DNA of 64,000 nt from JACVRW01 sp963751835 (GTDB lineage: Bacteria; Actinomycetota; Thermoleophilia; Solirubrobacterales; Thermoleophilaceae). The position numbers were made by a program, and so were the translations under genes. Of the stretch, positions 8,400 to 18,332 are shown piece after piece (the first letter of the stretch is position 1; every line of letters starts with the position of its first letter). A model generated the notes under the pieces. The model worked only from the letters and a program-made list of their open reading frames with translations, was not told the origin of the DNA and searched no databases. Where the stretch lies: the NCBI GenBank assembly GCA_963751835.1, contig CAVVWD010000036.1, forward strand, positions 1 through 64,000, read 5' to 3'.

Positions 8400-11009
8400 T
8401 CACCATGGGAAAGAACGGTCTGGCCCCGGGGCTCCGAGCTCACGCGCCAGCGGGACCGCCTCAGCCAGGAACGGTCTGGCGCGCTCCGGGTGCCTAACTT
8501 GATCGCGCTGTAGGCGCAGCGTTGTAGTGGCCGACGAGGATGCGTGAGCAGCCGAGCTTGCGCAGCGCGGTCGCGGCCTGCTCGAGTTCCGCCGTACCAC
8601 TGTCCGGTGGAACCGTGTTCGCTCGGTCCATCAGCGCGATGGCCACGAGCCTGTAGCTCATTCGCCTTGCGTGCGTATGACAGTGCTTCGTCTGCAAGTG
8701 CTCGCCGGCGGCGCTGTGGGAGGCTCGCAGCCATCTCGAGATCGGCCATGGCAAGCAGGGCGTCGGCCACGCCTGCCGGCTCGGCCGCCTCGCGAGAGAT
8801 GGCCAGCGCATCGGCGGCCTTGGACCTCGCTTTGTCCAGTGGACCGCGGGTGTCATACGCGGCCCCTTGGTCGACGAGCAGATGGACTTGCGCGCGGCGA
8901 GCGCGGGCGCGGTCGCGACTGGGGGCGCGGTCGCCGGCCGCCGCTATCGCCGACTCGAGCCAGTCGAGGCCTTCGGGGGCCATGTTGCGGATGGCCCAGT
9001 ACCTACCGAGAAGTCCGGCGAGCCGCAGGCCGTGAGTGGGGTCGCCGTCACGGATGCACCAGTCGAGCGCCGCACGGAAGTTGTCGGCCTCGGCATCGAG
9101 CTTGCGCAGCCATTCGGCTTCTCCGCTCGTGAACAGGTTTGGCTCGGCGCGCTCGGTGAGAGCGAGGTAGTACCGGCAATGGCGGTCTCGTGCGTGGGTC
9201 CGCTGCGCGTCGGCGTCGAGTTGCTCGAGCGCGTATTCACGCACCGTTTCGAGCATCCACAGACGAGCTTCTCCGCCGGACTCGTGACGGCGCACCAGCA
9301 GCTGCTTCTCAATCAGGCCGTGCAGGGCGTCGATATCGGCACCGGTGACGGTTTGGACCGCCTCGGTTGTGGCGCCGCCGGCGAACACCGCGAAGCGGGC
9401 GAATGCCTCGGCCTCGGCCGCGCTGAGGAGATCGATGGCTCCACTCGATGGTGGCCCGCAGAGTGCGCTGCCGATCGGGTGCATCGAGTGGCCCGTGGCC
9501 GAGCAGGTCGAGCGCTCCCGCCGAGGCGTGTGGCCAGATCCTCGGGGGAGAGCACGGTAGTGCGTGCCGCGGCAGGGTCGATGGCCAGCGAGAGTCCGTC
9601 GAGACTCGGCAGATCTCGGCGATCGCTCACCGGCGTCGCCGGCTGTCAGCTCGAAGTCCCGGTCGTGGCTGCCGGCGCGCTCGACGAACAGCGCGCCGGC
9701 CGCGGCGTGTGTCACGGCCGCCGGCTCGGCGTCCGCGGGGACCTCGAGGGGAGCGACCGCGTAGCGGTACTCGGCCTGGAGCCGGAGGGGCTCGCGGCTC
9801 GTAGCCATCACGGTCAGCGCCGGGGCAGCGGCGAGCAGTTCGGTGATGAGAGGTGCCGCCGGCAGCACATGCTCGAAGTTGTCGAGCACGACCAGCGCGT
9901 CCTTCGGGGCAAGGAACCGCTCGACGGTCCGCTCGGGAGTCTCGCCGTCCAGCGGCGTGGCGCCCAGAGTCTGCGCGATCGCGCTCGCGCACGTGCTCTG
10001 GGTTCGCAGTCGCGGCGAGCGAGACGAACCATGCGCCGTCTTTGAGCTCAGGCTCGAGCCGGCGGGCACCCTCGAGTGCCAGCCGCGTCTTGCCCACTCC
10101 GCCAGGGCCGATGAGCGTGACGAGGCGGACGTCGTCCCGGCGCAGCAACGCTCGGACCTCCTCTCGATCCTGGTCACGGCCAAGCGTCGGGGTCGGGGGC
10201 AGGGGTAGGCGACGCGCACCCGGCTCACCTGTCTCCGGCATAGCCAGGGCAAGGTCGGGATCCTGCGCAAGGATTGCGCGCTCGAGGTCGCGAAGACGCT
10301 CGCCCGGCTCGATGCCCAGATCCTCGACCAGAGTCGTGCGAGCGTCCTGATAGGCCTGGAGCGCATCCGCTTGCCGCTCGCAGCGATACAGAGTGAGCAT
10401 CAGCTGGGCACGGAGTCGCTCCCGGTAGGGGTGCTCGCCGATCAGCGCTTCGAGCTGCCCGACCAGCTCGGCATGGCGGCCGAGCGCAAGCTTTGCGTCG
10501 TTGAGATCCTCGATCGCGGCCATCCGTAGGTCCTCGAGCCGCGCGATCTCACCCTGCGCGAACTGCTCGGAGACGAAGTCGGCAAGCGGCACGCCGCGCC
10601 ACAGGGAGAGCGCTGCCTCGAACGCCGAGACGGCGCGATCGGGGTGCCCCGAGGCCAGCGTCGTTCCTGCCCTCGGCGACGAGTCGCTCGAAGCGGTGCG
10701 AGTCGAGCCGCTCGGGATCGAGCGTCAGCTCGTAGCCATGCTCGCGGGTGACGATTACGCTGGACGCGCCGTTGCCGGCACCGGCGCCGAGCGTCTTTCG
10801 CAGCCGCGAGACGTGTACCTGCAGCGTCCTTGGCCGCGGTCTCCGGTGGATGCTCACCCCAGAGCTCGTCGATCAGCCGCTCGGTGGGGAGCGTCTCGTT
10901 GGCGTGCAGCGAGAAGCAGCGCCAGCAATGCCCGTCGCTTGCTTCCCGCAGGCGTTAAGTCGCGGCCCTCGTCGAGGGCCTGCAATGGGCCGAGGATGGC
11001 GAAGTGCAT
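8400..11009 (-). pseudogene. Broken AfsR/SARP-type regulator (BTAD, NB-ARC ATPase, TPR)
   Basis: Pieces of one large transcriptional regulator can be read in order on the minus strand, but only by changing frame repeatedly. From ATG 11009: winged helix start 'MHFAILGPLQALDEGRDLTP'; shift near 10917 to 'LHANETLPTERLIDELWGE'; shift near 10830 to 'TLQVHVSRLRKTLGAG'; shift near 10660 into the BTAD domain ('RGVPLADFVSEQF', 'EDLGIEPGERLRDLE') and Walker A 'LIGPGGVGKTRLALE'; shift near 9998 to 'KDALVVLDNFEHVLP' and 'VMATSREPL'; three shifts between about 9630 and 9440; then TPR-like helices, and at least one more shift near 8650. All look like single-base indels. The gene cannot make a full protein as sequenced. 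It is either a decaying pseudogene or a badly sequenced stretch. Confidence 0.8.
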
Positions 11010-11157
11010 TCGCGCTACCGGACCGGGGGTCCGTGGCATCCAACGTACCGGAGCTTCGTGCGCTGGCCAAACGGCTGTCGCTGTGCTGTCACAGGCGTGT
11101 AACGGCGAGCGGACACGATCGCGGCGACGCGGATCCCGAATCCACCAGGAGGCATCA

Positions 11158-11403
11158 ATGTCCGAGACAGTTCCCAGCCAACACCCGGCGGTCGTACTTC
11201 TTTCGCACTACCGGAACCTGCGCGCGCTGCTGGTGATCGCAACGATCGCGGTCGTCGCCCTCAGCGCCGCCGTCGTCATTCTCGTCATCGACGACGCCGG
11301 CAGTGCCCAGAGCGCGACGCCTGTGAGCCCGCCAAGCGAGTCGTCTGACGGGCCAAAGTACATCCACTCGCCCGACCAGCGCGACGACCGCCCCAGCCGA
11401 TAA
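11158..11403 (+). CDS. Small single-pass membrane protein
   Basis: An 81-residue product from ATG 11158, preceded by a good ribosome binding site (AGGAGG, spacing 6). Residues 1-21 are hydrophilic, 22-46 form one membrane helix ('ALLVIATIAVVALSAAVVIL'), and the tail is Ser/Pro/Asp-rich and probably external. No recognised domain. It stands alone, divergent from the broken regulator and convergent with the EamA gene, so its role is unknown. Confidence 0.6.
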   Translation: MSETVPSQHPAVVLLSHYRNLRALLVIATIAVVALSAAVVILVIDDAGSAQSATPVSPPSESSDGPKYIHSPDQRDDRPSR

Positions 11404-11416
11404 CGGCCGTCGTCGC

Positions 11417-12328
11417 TTAGTGCGGCGCCGGCAGCGCCGCCCCGTCGTCGGATTCCGGCGCCGGGGCGCCGCGCGTCTGGATGACGATCGCGATGATCAC
11501 GATGACGCCGCCGACGAGCGTCGCCGTGCTCGGCTGCTCGTTCAGGGCGAGCCACACCCACACCGGCCCCAGGACGACCTCGAGCAGCGTGATAAGGCCG
11601 ACCTGGGCGGCCGGTATCAGACGCGCTCCGACGGTCAGGAGGGCTAGGCCGAGGCCCACCTGGCCAATCCCGAGCAGCGCGAGCCACATGACGTCGTCGC
11701 CGACGATCTCCCCCGGGCTGGCGAACGGGACGAAGGCCACCACGAGGATCAGCTGCGACAGGCAGGTCGCCGGCGCCATCGACACGTCGTGGCGCCAGCG
11801 GGTGATGACGATTGACAGCGCAAACGCCAGCGTGGCGAGGAAGGAGAGCCCGTCGCCCGCGAGGCTGCCCTCGCCCGGCGCCCCGACCATCAGGGTGACT
11901 CCCCCGAGCGCAATCGCCATCGCCACGACGGTGCGCCGCGTGAGCGCTTCTCCCAGCAGGACCCGGGCGAGCAGCGCGGCAAGCACCGGCGCGAGCGCCA
12001 GCATGAACAGCACCCTGGCGACGCTCGTCTGGTTCAGCGCCGCGATGAAGCTGGCCGAGGCGGTGGCGATGCACAGCGCCACCCCGATTCCGGCAAGCCC
12101 GACGGAGCGGAACGCCTGCACGACCCGGCCGCGCTCGACCACCGCCACAAAGGCGAGCAGCGCGACGCCCGCGAACGCGGCGCGGCCCGCCACCTGGGTC
12201 GCGGTGTCGAGCGTCAGCTGGCGCTGCAGGACCCCGGCGGTGGACCAGGCGATCGCCGCAAGCGCGACGTACACCTGCCCGCGCCGCTGGCGCCGCGACT
12301 CCTCGAGCGCCACCGTCGCCGTGGTCAT
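11417..12328 (-). CDS. EamA/DMT-family transporter
   Basis: A 303-residue membrane protein with ten hydrophobic segments in two EamA repeats, the drug/metabolite transporter fold (metabolite efflux such as amino acids or nucleosides). Start chosen at ATG 12328 ('MTTATVALEESRRQ'); the frame is open upstream to 12496 but that part is hydrophilic and not family-like. Repeat 1 begins 'YVALAAIAWSTAGVLQR', and repeat 2 has 'GLGLALLTVGARLIPAAQVG'. Substrate not predictable. Confidence 0.85.
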   Translation of the reverse strand: MTTATVALEESRRQRRGQVYVALAAIAWSTAGVLQRQLTLDTATQVAGRAAFAGVALLAFVAVVERGRVVQAFRSVGLAGIGVALCIATASASFIAALNQTSVARVLFMLALAPVLAALLARVLLGEALTRRTVVAMAIALGGVTLMVGAPGEGSLAGDGLSFLATLAFALSIVITRWRHDVSMAPATCLSQLILVVAFVPFASPGEIVGDDVMWLALLGIGQVGLGLALLTVGARLIPAAQVGLITLLEVVLGPVWVWLALNEQPSTATLVGGVIVIIAIVIQTRGAPAPESDDGAALPAPH

Positions 12329-12496
12329 GCCATCAAGTAGTAGCGGATGCCCGGCGCGTGCCGGGGGAGCCACCGGCGGCCCCGACGGCCGTCGCGATCG
12401 GGCCCGCTCGGGCGAGCAGCGCAGGCAGGCCAAACCGGTGAATTTCGCGGCCAAGACCCGTCTACATTCGATGAACCCCGTGTTGAGGAGACCCAC

Positions 12497-12838
12497 ATGT
12501 CCGCCGATGACCGCCTGCAGATCGTCCGCGCCTGCTACGGCGCCTACGAATCCGGCGATCGCGACATCCTCGAGCAGCTCCTGACCGATGACTTCACGTT
12601 CTCGGCCCCACCCGACGTGGGCATCGATCGCGCGACCTACTTCGAGCGCTGCTGGCCGAACGCCGAGACGATCAAGGCCTTCGAGTTCAAGCGGCTCTTG
12701 GAGGCGAACGACGAGGTGTTCGTGACCTACGAGAGCACGACGACCGACGGGCGGCGCTTTCGCAACACCGAGATCTTCGGGTTCGACGACAACAAGATCA
12801 GCCGGGTGGAGGTCTACTTCGGCTGGGACGTCGAATAA
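12497..12838 (+). CDS. NTF2-like (SnoaL-type) protein
   Basis: A 113-residue NTF2-fold protein. The opening 'IVRACYGAYESGDRDILEQL' and the closing strand pair 'NTEIFGFDDNKISRVEVYFG' are typical of the SnoaL-like group, a cone-shaped fold used by small enzymes and binding proteins. GAGGAG precedes the ATG at 12497 by 8 bases. No catalytic assignment is possible. Confidence 0.8.
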   Translation: MSADDRLQIVRACYGAYESGDRDILEQLLTDDFTFSAPPDVGIDRATYFERCWPNAETIKAFEFKRLLEANDEVFVTYESTTTDGRRFRNTEIFGFDDNKISRVEVYFGWDVE

Positions 12839-12936
12839 GACCTATGTGATCAGGGAGGTGAATCGGGGTGCTCCCCGACGCGCGGACATCGAGCGGCGCC
12901 TACGGTCACCCACATGCGCACGCTCAGGGTCAAGCG

Positions 12937-13251
12937 GTGATCGCCCGCATCTGGACCGGCGTCGTGCGTCGCGAGGATGCCGACGCCTACGCCGCCCGCG
13001 CCCTCGACGACGGCCTGGCTGCATACGCGGCGATGCCCGGCAACTGCGGCGCTTGGATCCTGCGCCGCGACAGCGGCGCGCACAGCGAGTTCGTGGCGTT
13101 CTCGCTCTGGGACTCCCTGGACGCCCTTCGCGCCCTCACCGGGGAGGACGTGGAGACCTCGCTTCGCCACCCCGAGGACGACCGCTACCTCATCGAACGC
13201 GACACCACCGTCTGGCACTACGAGGTCGCCGGGAGCAAGCCTCCAGGCTGA
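12937..13251 (+). CDS. Antibiotic-biosynthesis-monooxygenase-like (ABM) small protein
   Basis: A 104-residue alpha/beta ferredoxin-like fold candidate starting 'MIARIWTGVVRREDADAYAA'. It contains 'SEFVAFSLWDSLDALRALTG' and ends with a C-terminal strand 'LIERDTTVWHYEVAG', resembling ABM/DUF4188-type dimeric barrel proteins. GTG 12937 is chosen because upstream in-frame sequence (to 12868) is His/Ala-rich and unlike the family. It lies 56 bp before the xanthine dehydrogenase operon, possibly in the same transcript. Function unknown. Confidence 0.65.
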   Translation: MIARIWTGVVRREDADAYAARALDDGLAAYAAMPGNCGAWILRRDSGAHSEFVAFSLWDSLDALRALTGEDVETSLRHPEDDRYLIERDTTVWHYEVAGSKPPG

Positions 13252-13307
13252 GCGCTGCGCCGGGCAATTCGAGCGGCCGGACCACCCACTCGCGGGCGTA
13301 GAGTGGC

Positions 13308-14171
13308 GTGACGATGGAGTTCATCCAGCCGACGGCCTGGGACGAGGCGCTGGCAGCCAGGGCGGCCCACCCGGGGAGCATGCCGATCGCCGGCGGCACG
13401 GATGTGATGGTCGACCTCAACTTCGACCGCAGCCGCCCGGACGCGATCATCGACCTGACGCGCGTGCGAGAGCTGCGTGAGTGGGGGGAGGAGGACGGCG
13501 TGGTCCGGATCGGTGCGGGCGTGACCTATGCCCGCGTGATCGCCGAGCTCGGCGACCGCCTGCCCGGGCTCGCCATGGCGTCGCGCACGATCGGCTCGCC
13601 GCAGATCCGCAATCGCGGAACGGTCGGCGGGAACCTCGGGGCGGCCTCCCCGGCGGGCGACTCGCATCCGCCGCTCGTGGCCGCCCACGCCGAGGTCGAG
13701 CTGGCCTCCGAGGGCGGCGTGAGGCGCGTCCCGGCACGCGAGTTCTACGTGGGCCCGAAGCGAAGCGTGCTCGCAGCCGACGAGCTGATCGCGGCGATCC
13801 TGGTGGCACCCGCGCGGGGTCCCGAGCAGTTCTCGAAGATCGGCACCCGCAACGCGATGGTGATCGCCGCATGCTCGTTCGCGCTCGCGATCGATCCGGT
13901 GCTGAGGCGGGTGGGCACCGGCATCGGATCGGCGGGGCCGACTCCACTCGCTGCCGCCGAGGCGGAAAGCTTCCTGGAGGGCGTGCTGAGCGAGGACGAC
14001 ACCTGGGATTCGCCCGCGCCGCTCGGGGACGCGGCGCTCGAGCGCTTCGGCGAGCTCGTGGCGGCGGCCGCGCGCCCGATCGACGACGTGCGCAGCACGG
14101 CGGCATACCGGCGCGAGGCGCTCCGCGTGCTCGCCCGGCGCACTCTGAGCTGGGCCCGGGGAGCCGCCTGA
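13308..14171 (+). CDS. xdhB: Xanthine dehydrogenase family, FAD-binding subunit
   Basis: Medium subunit (287 residues) of a molybdenum hydroxylase. FAD-binding motifs are 'PIAGGTDVMVDL' (about 25-36) and 'TIGSPQIRNRGTVGGNLG' (about 94-111), with a CO-dehydrogenase-flavoprotein C-terminal domain. It passes electrons from the 2Fe-2S subunit to NAD+. Start is GTG 13308, or ATG 13314 two codons on. Its stop overlaps the ATG of the next gene (TGATG), so the three subunits are translationally coupled. The neighbouring uricase and hydroxyisourate hydrolase make xanthine or hypoxanthine the likely substrate. Symbol follows E. coli usage. Confidence 0.88.
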   Translation: MTMEFIQPTAWDEALAARAAHPGSMPIAGGTDVMVDLNFDRSRPDAIIDLTRVRELREWGEEDGVVRIGAGVTYARVIAELGDRLPGLAMASRTIGSPQIRNRGTVGGNLGAASPAGDSHPPLVAAHAEVELASEGGVRRVPAREFYVGPKRSVLAADELIAAILVAPARGPEQFSKIGTRNAMVIAACSFALAIDPVLRRVGTGIGSAGPTPLAAAEAESFLEGVLSEDDTWDSPAPLGDAALERFGELVAAAARPIDDVRSTAAYRREALRVLARRTLSWARGAA

Positions 14172-14635
14172 TGCGGCTGCGCTGCACGGTCAACGGCGAA
14201 CCGCGCGAGGCGGACGGAGTGTGGGAGGGCGAGAGCCTGCTCTACGTCCTGCGCGAGCGGATGGGGCTGCCCGGCTCGAAGAACGCCTGCGAGCAGGGGG
14301 AGTGCGGCTCGTGCTCGATCTACCTCGACGGCGAGCTCGTCTGCGCCTGCCTGGTGCTGGCGGGCCAGGCCGAGGGCGCCGAGGTCGTGACGGTCGAAGG
14401 GCTGGCGGACGGCGACTTGCATCCGGTCCAGCAGGCGTTCCTCGACGCGGGGGCGGTCCAGTGCGGCTTCTGCACGCCCGGCCTGATCGTTGCCACACAC
14501 GACCTCCTCGCGCGGGACCCGGAGCCGAGCGAGCCGGCCGTGCGCGAGGCGCTCGCCGGCAACCTCTGCCGCTGCACCGGCTACGAGAAGATCCTCGACG
14601 CCGTCCGGCTGGCGAGCGAGAGGCAGCGCGCTTGA
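14171..14635 (+). CDS. xdhC: Xanthine dehydrogenase family, 2Fe-2S subunit
   Basis: Small subunit of 154 residues carrying two 2Fe-2S clusters. The N-terminal ferredoxin domain has C40, C45, C48 and C60 ('CEQGECGSC' then 'CAC'), and the C-terminal helical domain has C98, C101, C133 and C135 ('QCGFCTPG', 'NLCRCTGY'). This is the complete and standard cysteine set. It shares one base with the preceding FAD subunit and overlaps the start of the large subunit. It carries electrons from the molybdenum centre to FAD. Confidence 0.93.
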   Translation: MRLRCTVNGEPREADGVWEGESLLYVLRERMGLPGSKNACEQGECGSCSIYLDGELVCACLVLAGQAEGAEVVTVEGLADGDLHPVQQAFLDAGAVQCGFCTPGLIVATHDLLARDPEPSEPAVREALAGNLCRCTGYEKILDAVRLASERQRA

Positions 14636-16917
14636 GCGGCGCCGCCCCCACCCGCATCGGCCCGGCGGACGGCATCGGGGAGAGCCCGTTGCGCCCGGAC
14701 GGCACGCCCAAGGTGATGGGCGAGTTCGCCTACTCGTCCGACCTGTGGGCGGACCGGATGCTGTGGGGGACCACCCTGCGGAGCCCGCACCCCTACGCGC
14801 GCATCCGCTCGGTCGACGTGGCGCGGGCACTGGCGCTGCCCGGCGTGCGCGCCGTGCTCACGCACGAGGACGTGCCCGGCCGCAAGACCTACGGCCTCGA
14901 AGTGCCCGACCAACCGGTGCTGGCGATCGACGTGGTGCGCTACCAGGGCGAGCCGGTGGCGATCGTGGCGGCCGACCACCCGGAGACCGCTCGGCGGGCA
15001 GCCGGCCTGATCGAGGTCGACTACGAGGTGCTCGAGCCGCTCGTCGACATGGAGCTCGCGGTCGAGACCGACGAGCCGCGCCTCCACGAGGACGGCAACG
15101 TGCTGCGGCACATCCACGTGCGTCACGGCGACGTCGTGGCCGCGGAGGCGCACGCCGAGGTCGTCGTCGAGGGCGAGTACGAGCTGGGGATGCAGGACCA
15201 GGCCTTCCTCGGGCCGGAGTCGGGACTCGCGATCCCCGCCGAGGACGGGGGCGTCGACCTCTACGTCGCGACGCAGTGGCTCCACGTCGACCGCAGCCAG
15301 ATCGCCGCGAGCCTGGGCCTGCCGCCCGAGCTGGTGCGACTCACGCTCGCCGGGGTCGGCGGTGCCTTCGGGGGCCGCGAGGACCTCTCGATGCAGACGC
15401 ATGCGTGCATGCTCGCGCTCCACACCGCCCGCCCGGTGAAGATGGTCTACCAGCGCGAGGAGTCGTTCTTCGGGCACGTGCATCGCCATCCGGCACGCAT
15501 GCGCTACGAGCACGGCGCCACCCGGGACGGCAAGCTCGTCTACGTGAGGGCGCGGATCGTGCTCGACGGCGGCGCCTACGCGTCGAGCTCGCGGGCGGTG
15601 TGCCACAACGCGGCCTCTACGGGCAGCGGGCCGTACGAGTGCCCGAACGCCGATCTCGACACGTACATCGTCTACACGAACAACCCGCCCTGCGGCGCGA
15701 TGCGCGGCTTCGGGGCCGTGCAGGTCTGCTTCGCCTACGAGGCGCAGATGGACAAGCTCGCCGCCGCGCTTGGCCTGCATCCGGTGGAGCTGAGGCGCCG
15801 CAACGCGATGGACACCGGCTCGAGCCTGCCCACCGGCCAGGTGGTTGAGGGCCCGGCCCCGGTGGCGCGGCTGCTCGAGGAGCTCGACTCGATGCCGCTC
15901 CCCGAGCCGCTCGCCGCCGACGGGCTCGACCTGCGCGAGCTCCCCGGCGGCGTATCGAACACGACTCACGGTGAGGGCATCCGGCGCGGGGTCGGCTACG
16001 CGGTGGGCTTCAAGAACATCGGCTTCTCGGGCGGCTTCGACGACTACTCGACCGCGCGCGTGCGCCTCTCGGTGGCGAGCGGCGAGCCGCAGGTGGAGGT
16101 CCACACCGCCGCCTGCGAGGTGGGACAGGGGGGCATCACGGTCCACGCTCAGATCGCGCGCGACGTGCTCGGGGTCGAGCGAGTGATCGTGCTGCCGGCC
16201 GACACGCAGGTGGGCAACGCCGGATCCTCGTCGGCCTCGCGCCAGACGTGGTTCACTGGCGGCGCCGTCAGGGACGCCTGCGAAGCCGTGCGCGAGGCGC
16301 TGCTCGAGCGTGCTCGCGCCCGTACCAACGGGGCTGCCCGGCTGGATGGTGGTGCCGTCGTCAGCGACTCCGGGTCGATCCCCGTGGCCGAGCTGGTGGC
16401 CGGCGACCCGGTCGAGAAGACGCGCGAGTACCGCCCGCGCCGCACCGATCCGCTCGACGAGAACGGGCAGGGCAACTCCCACCTCGCCTTCTGCTTCGCG
16501 GCGCACCGGGCGGTCGTCGACGTCGACACGGAGCTCGGGCTCGTTCGTGTCGTCGAGATCGCGACGGCGCAGGACGTGGGGCGGGCGATGAACCCGCTCG
16601 CCCTCGAGGGACAGCTCGAGGGCGGCATCGCACAGGGGCTCGGACTGGCATTGATGGAGGAGATCCAGCTCTCGGAGGGGCGGGTGCGCAACCCCTCCTT
16701 CACGGACTACCTGATCCCGACGATCCTCGACATGCCGCCGGTCAGGAGCACGATCCTCGAGCTCGCCCAGCCCGAGGCGCCATATGGGCTGAACGGAGCG
16801 GCCGAGGCGCCCACGATCTCGTCGACGCCGGCGATCGTGGCGGCGATCCGCGAGGCCTGCGGTCGCCCGCTCACGCGTGTGCCGGTCCGGCCGGACGACA
16901 TCGTGGGCCTCGCGTGA
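14632..16917 (+). CDS. xdhA: Xanthine dehydrogenase family, molybdopterin-binding subunit
   Basis: Large catalytic subunit, 761 residues from a TTG at 14632 overlapping the previous stop. No ATG or GTG lies nearby, and homology begins with 'IGESPLRPDGTPKVMGEFAY'. Molybdopterin motifs are 'GVGGAFGGREDLSMQ' and 'PCGAMRGFGAVQ' (substrate-site arginine). The catalytic base is in 'GLNGAAEAPTISSTP' (Glu about 725), equivalent to the active-site Glu of xanthine dehydrogenases. It hydroxylates a heterocycle such as hypoxanthine/xanthine to urate with water as oxygen donor. The molybdenum cofactor must be built elsewhere; only a MoaD-like protein is in this window. Confidence 0.9.
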   Translation: MSGAAPTRIGPADGIGESPLRPDGTPKVMGEFAYSSDLWADRMLWGTTLRSPHPYARIRSVDVARALALPGVRAVLTHEDVPGRKTYGLEVPDQPVLAIDVVRYQGEPVAIVAADHPETARRAAGLIEVDYEVLEPLVDMELAVETDEPRLHEDGNVLRHIHVRHGDVVAAEAHAEVVVEGEYELGMQDQAFLGPESGLAIPAEDGGVDLYVATQWLHVDRSQIAASLGLPPELVRLTLAGVGGAFGGREDLSMQTHACMLALHTARPVKMVYQREESFFGHVHRHPARMRYEHGATRDGKLVYVRARIVLDGGAYASSSRAVCHNAASTGSGPYECPNADLDTYIVYTNNPPCGAMRGFGAVQVCFAYEAQMDKLAAALGLHPVELRRRNAMDTGSSLPTGQVVEGPAPVARLLEELDSMPLPEPLAADGLDLRELPGGVSNTTHGEGIRRGVGYAVGFKNIGFSGGFDDYSTARVRLSVASGEPQVEVHTAACEVGQGGITVHAQIARDVLGVERVIVLPADTQVGNAGSSSASRQTWFTGGAVRDACEAVREALLERARARTNGAARLDGGAVVSDSGSIPVAELVAGDPVEKTREYRPRRTDPLDENGQGNSHLAFCFAAHRAVVDVDTELGLVRVVEIATAQDVGRAMNPLALEGQLEGGIAQGLGLALMEEIQLSEGRVRNPSFTDYLIPTILDMPPVRSTILELAQPEAPYGLNGAAEAPTISSTPAIVAAIREACGRPLTRVPVRPDDIVGLA

Positions 16918-18332
16918 CGACCATCGAAGAGCTCGGCGCGCTGAACCGGGACGCGTTCGTCGAGCAGGTCGGGTTCGCCTTCGAGTCCTCGCCCTGGGTC
17001 GCCGAGGCAGCGTGGGAGGAGCGGCCGTTCGCCTCGCTGGAGGCGCTGCACGCGGCCATGGTCCGGGCAGTCGAGCGCGCGCCTGACGAGCGTCAGCTCG
17101 GGCTGATCCGAGCACATCCCGAGCTCGCGACCGGGGGAGAGCTGACGCCCGCCTCGGCAGGCGAGCAGGCGTCCGCGGGGCTCGACCGGGCCGGGGGAGA
17201 GGAGCGCGCCCGGCTCGCGCGCGCGACTGCCGCCTACCGCGAGAAGTTCGGCTTTCCGTTCGTCGTCTGCGTTCGCGAGCACACGCCCGCGAGCATCGTC
17301 GCGAGCGCCGAGGAGCGGCTCGGCCGTGCGCCGCCCGAGGAGCGTGACACGGCACTGCGGGAGATTGCGAAGATCGCCGCCTTGCGGCTCGAGGACCACA
17401 TCGGCGATGGCGCGCTCCCGCGCATCGCGTACGAGATCAGCTACGGCAAGGCGTCGGTTCCCGTCTACCGCCACTACGCGACGCCGCTCGCGGGTCTCCC
17501 GCAGGTCCCCGAGTCCAGCTTCCGAGGGCGCGACAACGTGCTGTTCGCGAACGAGGTGACGGTCGAAGTGTTCGGCGACAACTTCCTGCCCGCCTACACG
17601 CGCGGCGACAACTCGAGCGTGGTCGCCACGGACTCGATGAAGAACTTCATCCTGGGACAGGCGCGTGAGTACGAGGGCGCGACCCTGGAGGGCTATCTGG
17701 CCCTGCTCGGCGGCGGCTTCCTCGAGCGCTACGAGCAGATGCAGGCGGTGCTCGTGAGCGCGCGCGAGCTTCCGTTCGAGCCCGCGCAGGTGCCGGGCGA
17801 AGGCGGCTTCGAGCCGAGCGGCGTGCTGCGACGGCGCCTCACCGGCGAGCACTCCGTGGCGGCGTTGCGCTACGCCCGCGAGGGCGGCGGCGTCGCGCTC
17901 GCGGAGGGGCGCTCGGGGCGCGTCGGGATGGAGCTGCTCAAGGTCGAGGGGAGCGCCTTCACTCGCTTTGTGCGCGACGAATACACGACCCTGCCCGAGC
18001 GCTCGGACCGGCCGCTCTTCATCGGGCTCGACGTTCATTGGTCCTACGCCGATCCGGCCGCCGCGTTCGGCGATGCGCCCGAGCGCTACGTGGCCGGCGA
18101 GCAGGTCCGGGACGTCTGCGCGGCCGTCTTCCACGAGCTCGTGAGCGAGTCGATCCAGCAGCTGGTTCACGAGATGGGCAAGCGTCTGCTCGAGCGCTAT
18201 CCCCAGCTAAGTGCGGTCGAGTTCGCGGCGCGCAACATGACCCGCGACCCGTACGGCGATGACCGCAAGGTGTTCGTGCCGCCGTTCCCGGCCTTCGGCA
18301 CGATCACGTTGCGCATGAGGCGGGAGGCCTGA
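16914..18332 (+). CDS. pucL: Bifunctional OHCU decarboxylase / urate oxidase
   Basis: A 472-residue fusion like Bacillus subtilis PucL. Residues 1-165 are 2-oxo-4-hydroxy-4-carboxy-5-ureidoimidazoline decarboxylase, with catalytic-type His68 in 'LIRAHPELA', Glu84 and the 'FGFPFVVCVREH' core (112-123). Residues about 170-472 are cofactor-free uricase: 'SYGKASVPVYRH' (catalytic Lys179), 'SSVVATDSMKNFIL' (Thr-Asp pair) and 'SESIQQLVHEMGKRLL'. It therefore does steps one and three of urate to S-allantoin, while the next gene does step two. The GTG start 16914 overlaps the xdhA stop by 4 bases. Order and fusion are the clearest sign that the operon degrades purines. Confidence 0.93.
   Translation: MTTIEELGALNRDAFVEQVGFAFESSPWVAEAAWEERPFASLEALHAAMVRAVERAPDERQLGLIRAHPELATGGELTPASAGEQASAGLDRAGGEERARLARATAAYREKFGFPFVVCVREHTPASIVASAEERLGRAPPEERDTALREIAKIAALRLEDHIGDGALPRIAYEISYGKASVPVYRHYATPLAGLPQVPESSFRGRDNVLFANEVTVEVFGDNFLPAYTRGDNSSVVATDSMKNFILGQAREYEGATLEGYLALLGGGFLERYEQMQAVLVSARELPFEPAQVPGEGGFEPSGVLRRRLTGEHSVAALRYAREGGGVALAEGRSGRVGMELLKVEGSAFTRFVRDEYTTLPERSDRPLFIGLDVHWSYADPAAAFGDAPERYVAGEQVRDVCAAVFHELVSESIQQLVHEMGKRLLERYPQLSAVEFAARNMTRDPYGDDRKVFVPPFPAFGTITLRMRREA

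Noticed and set aside
10501..11157. Rightward frame upstream of the small membrane protein
   Set aside because: Low-complexity Ser/Arg shadow opposite the broken regulator. The real start is ATG 11158 with its own ribosome site.
14581..17355. Long leftward frame opposite xanthine dehydrogenase and uricase
   Set aside because: Shadow of well-supported genes on the plus strand; no family features.
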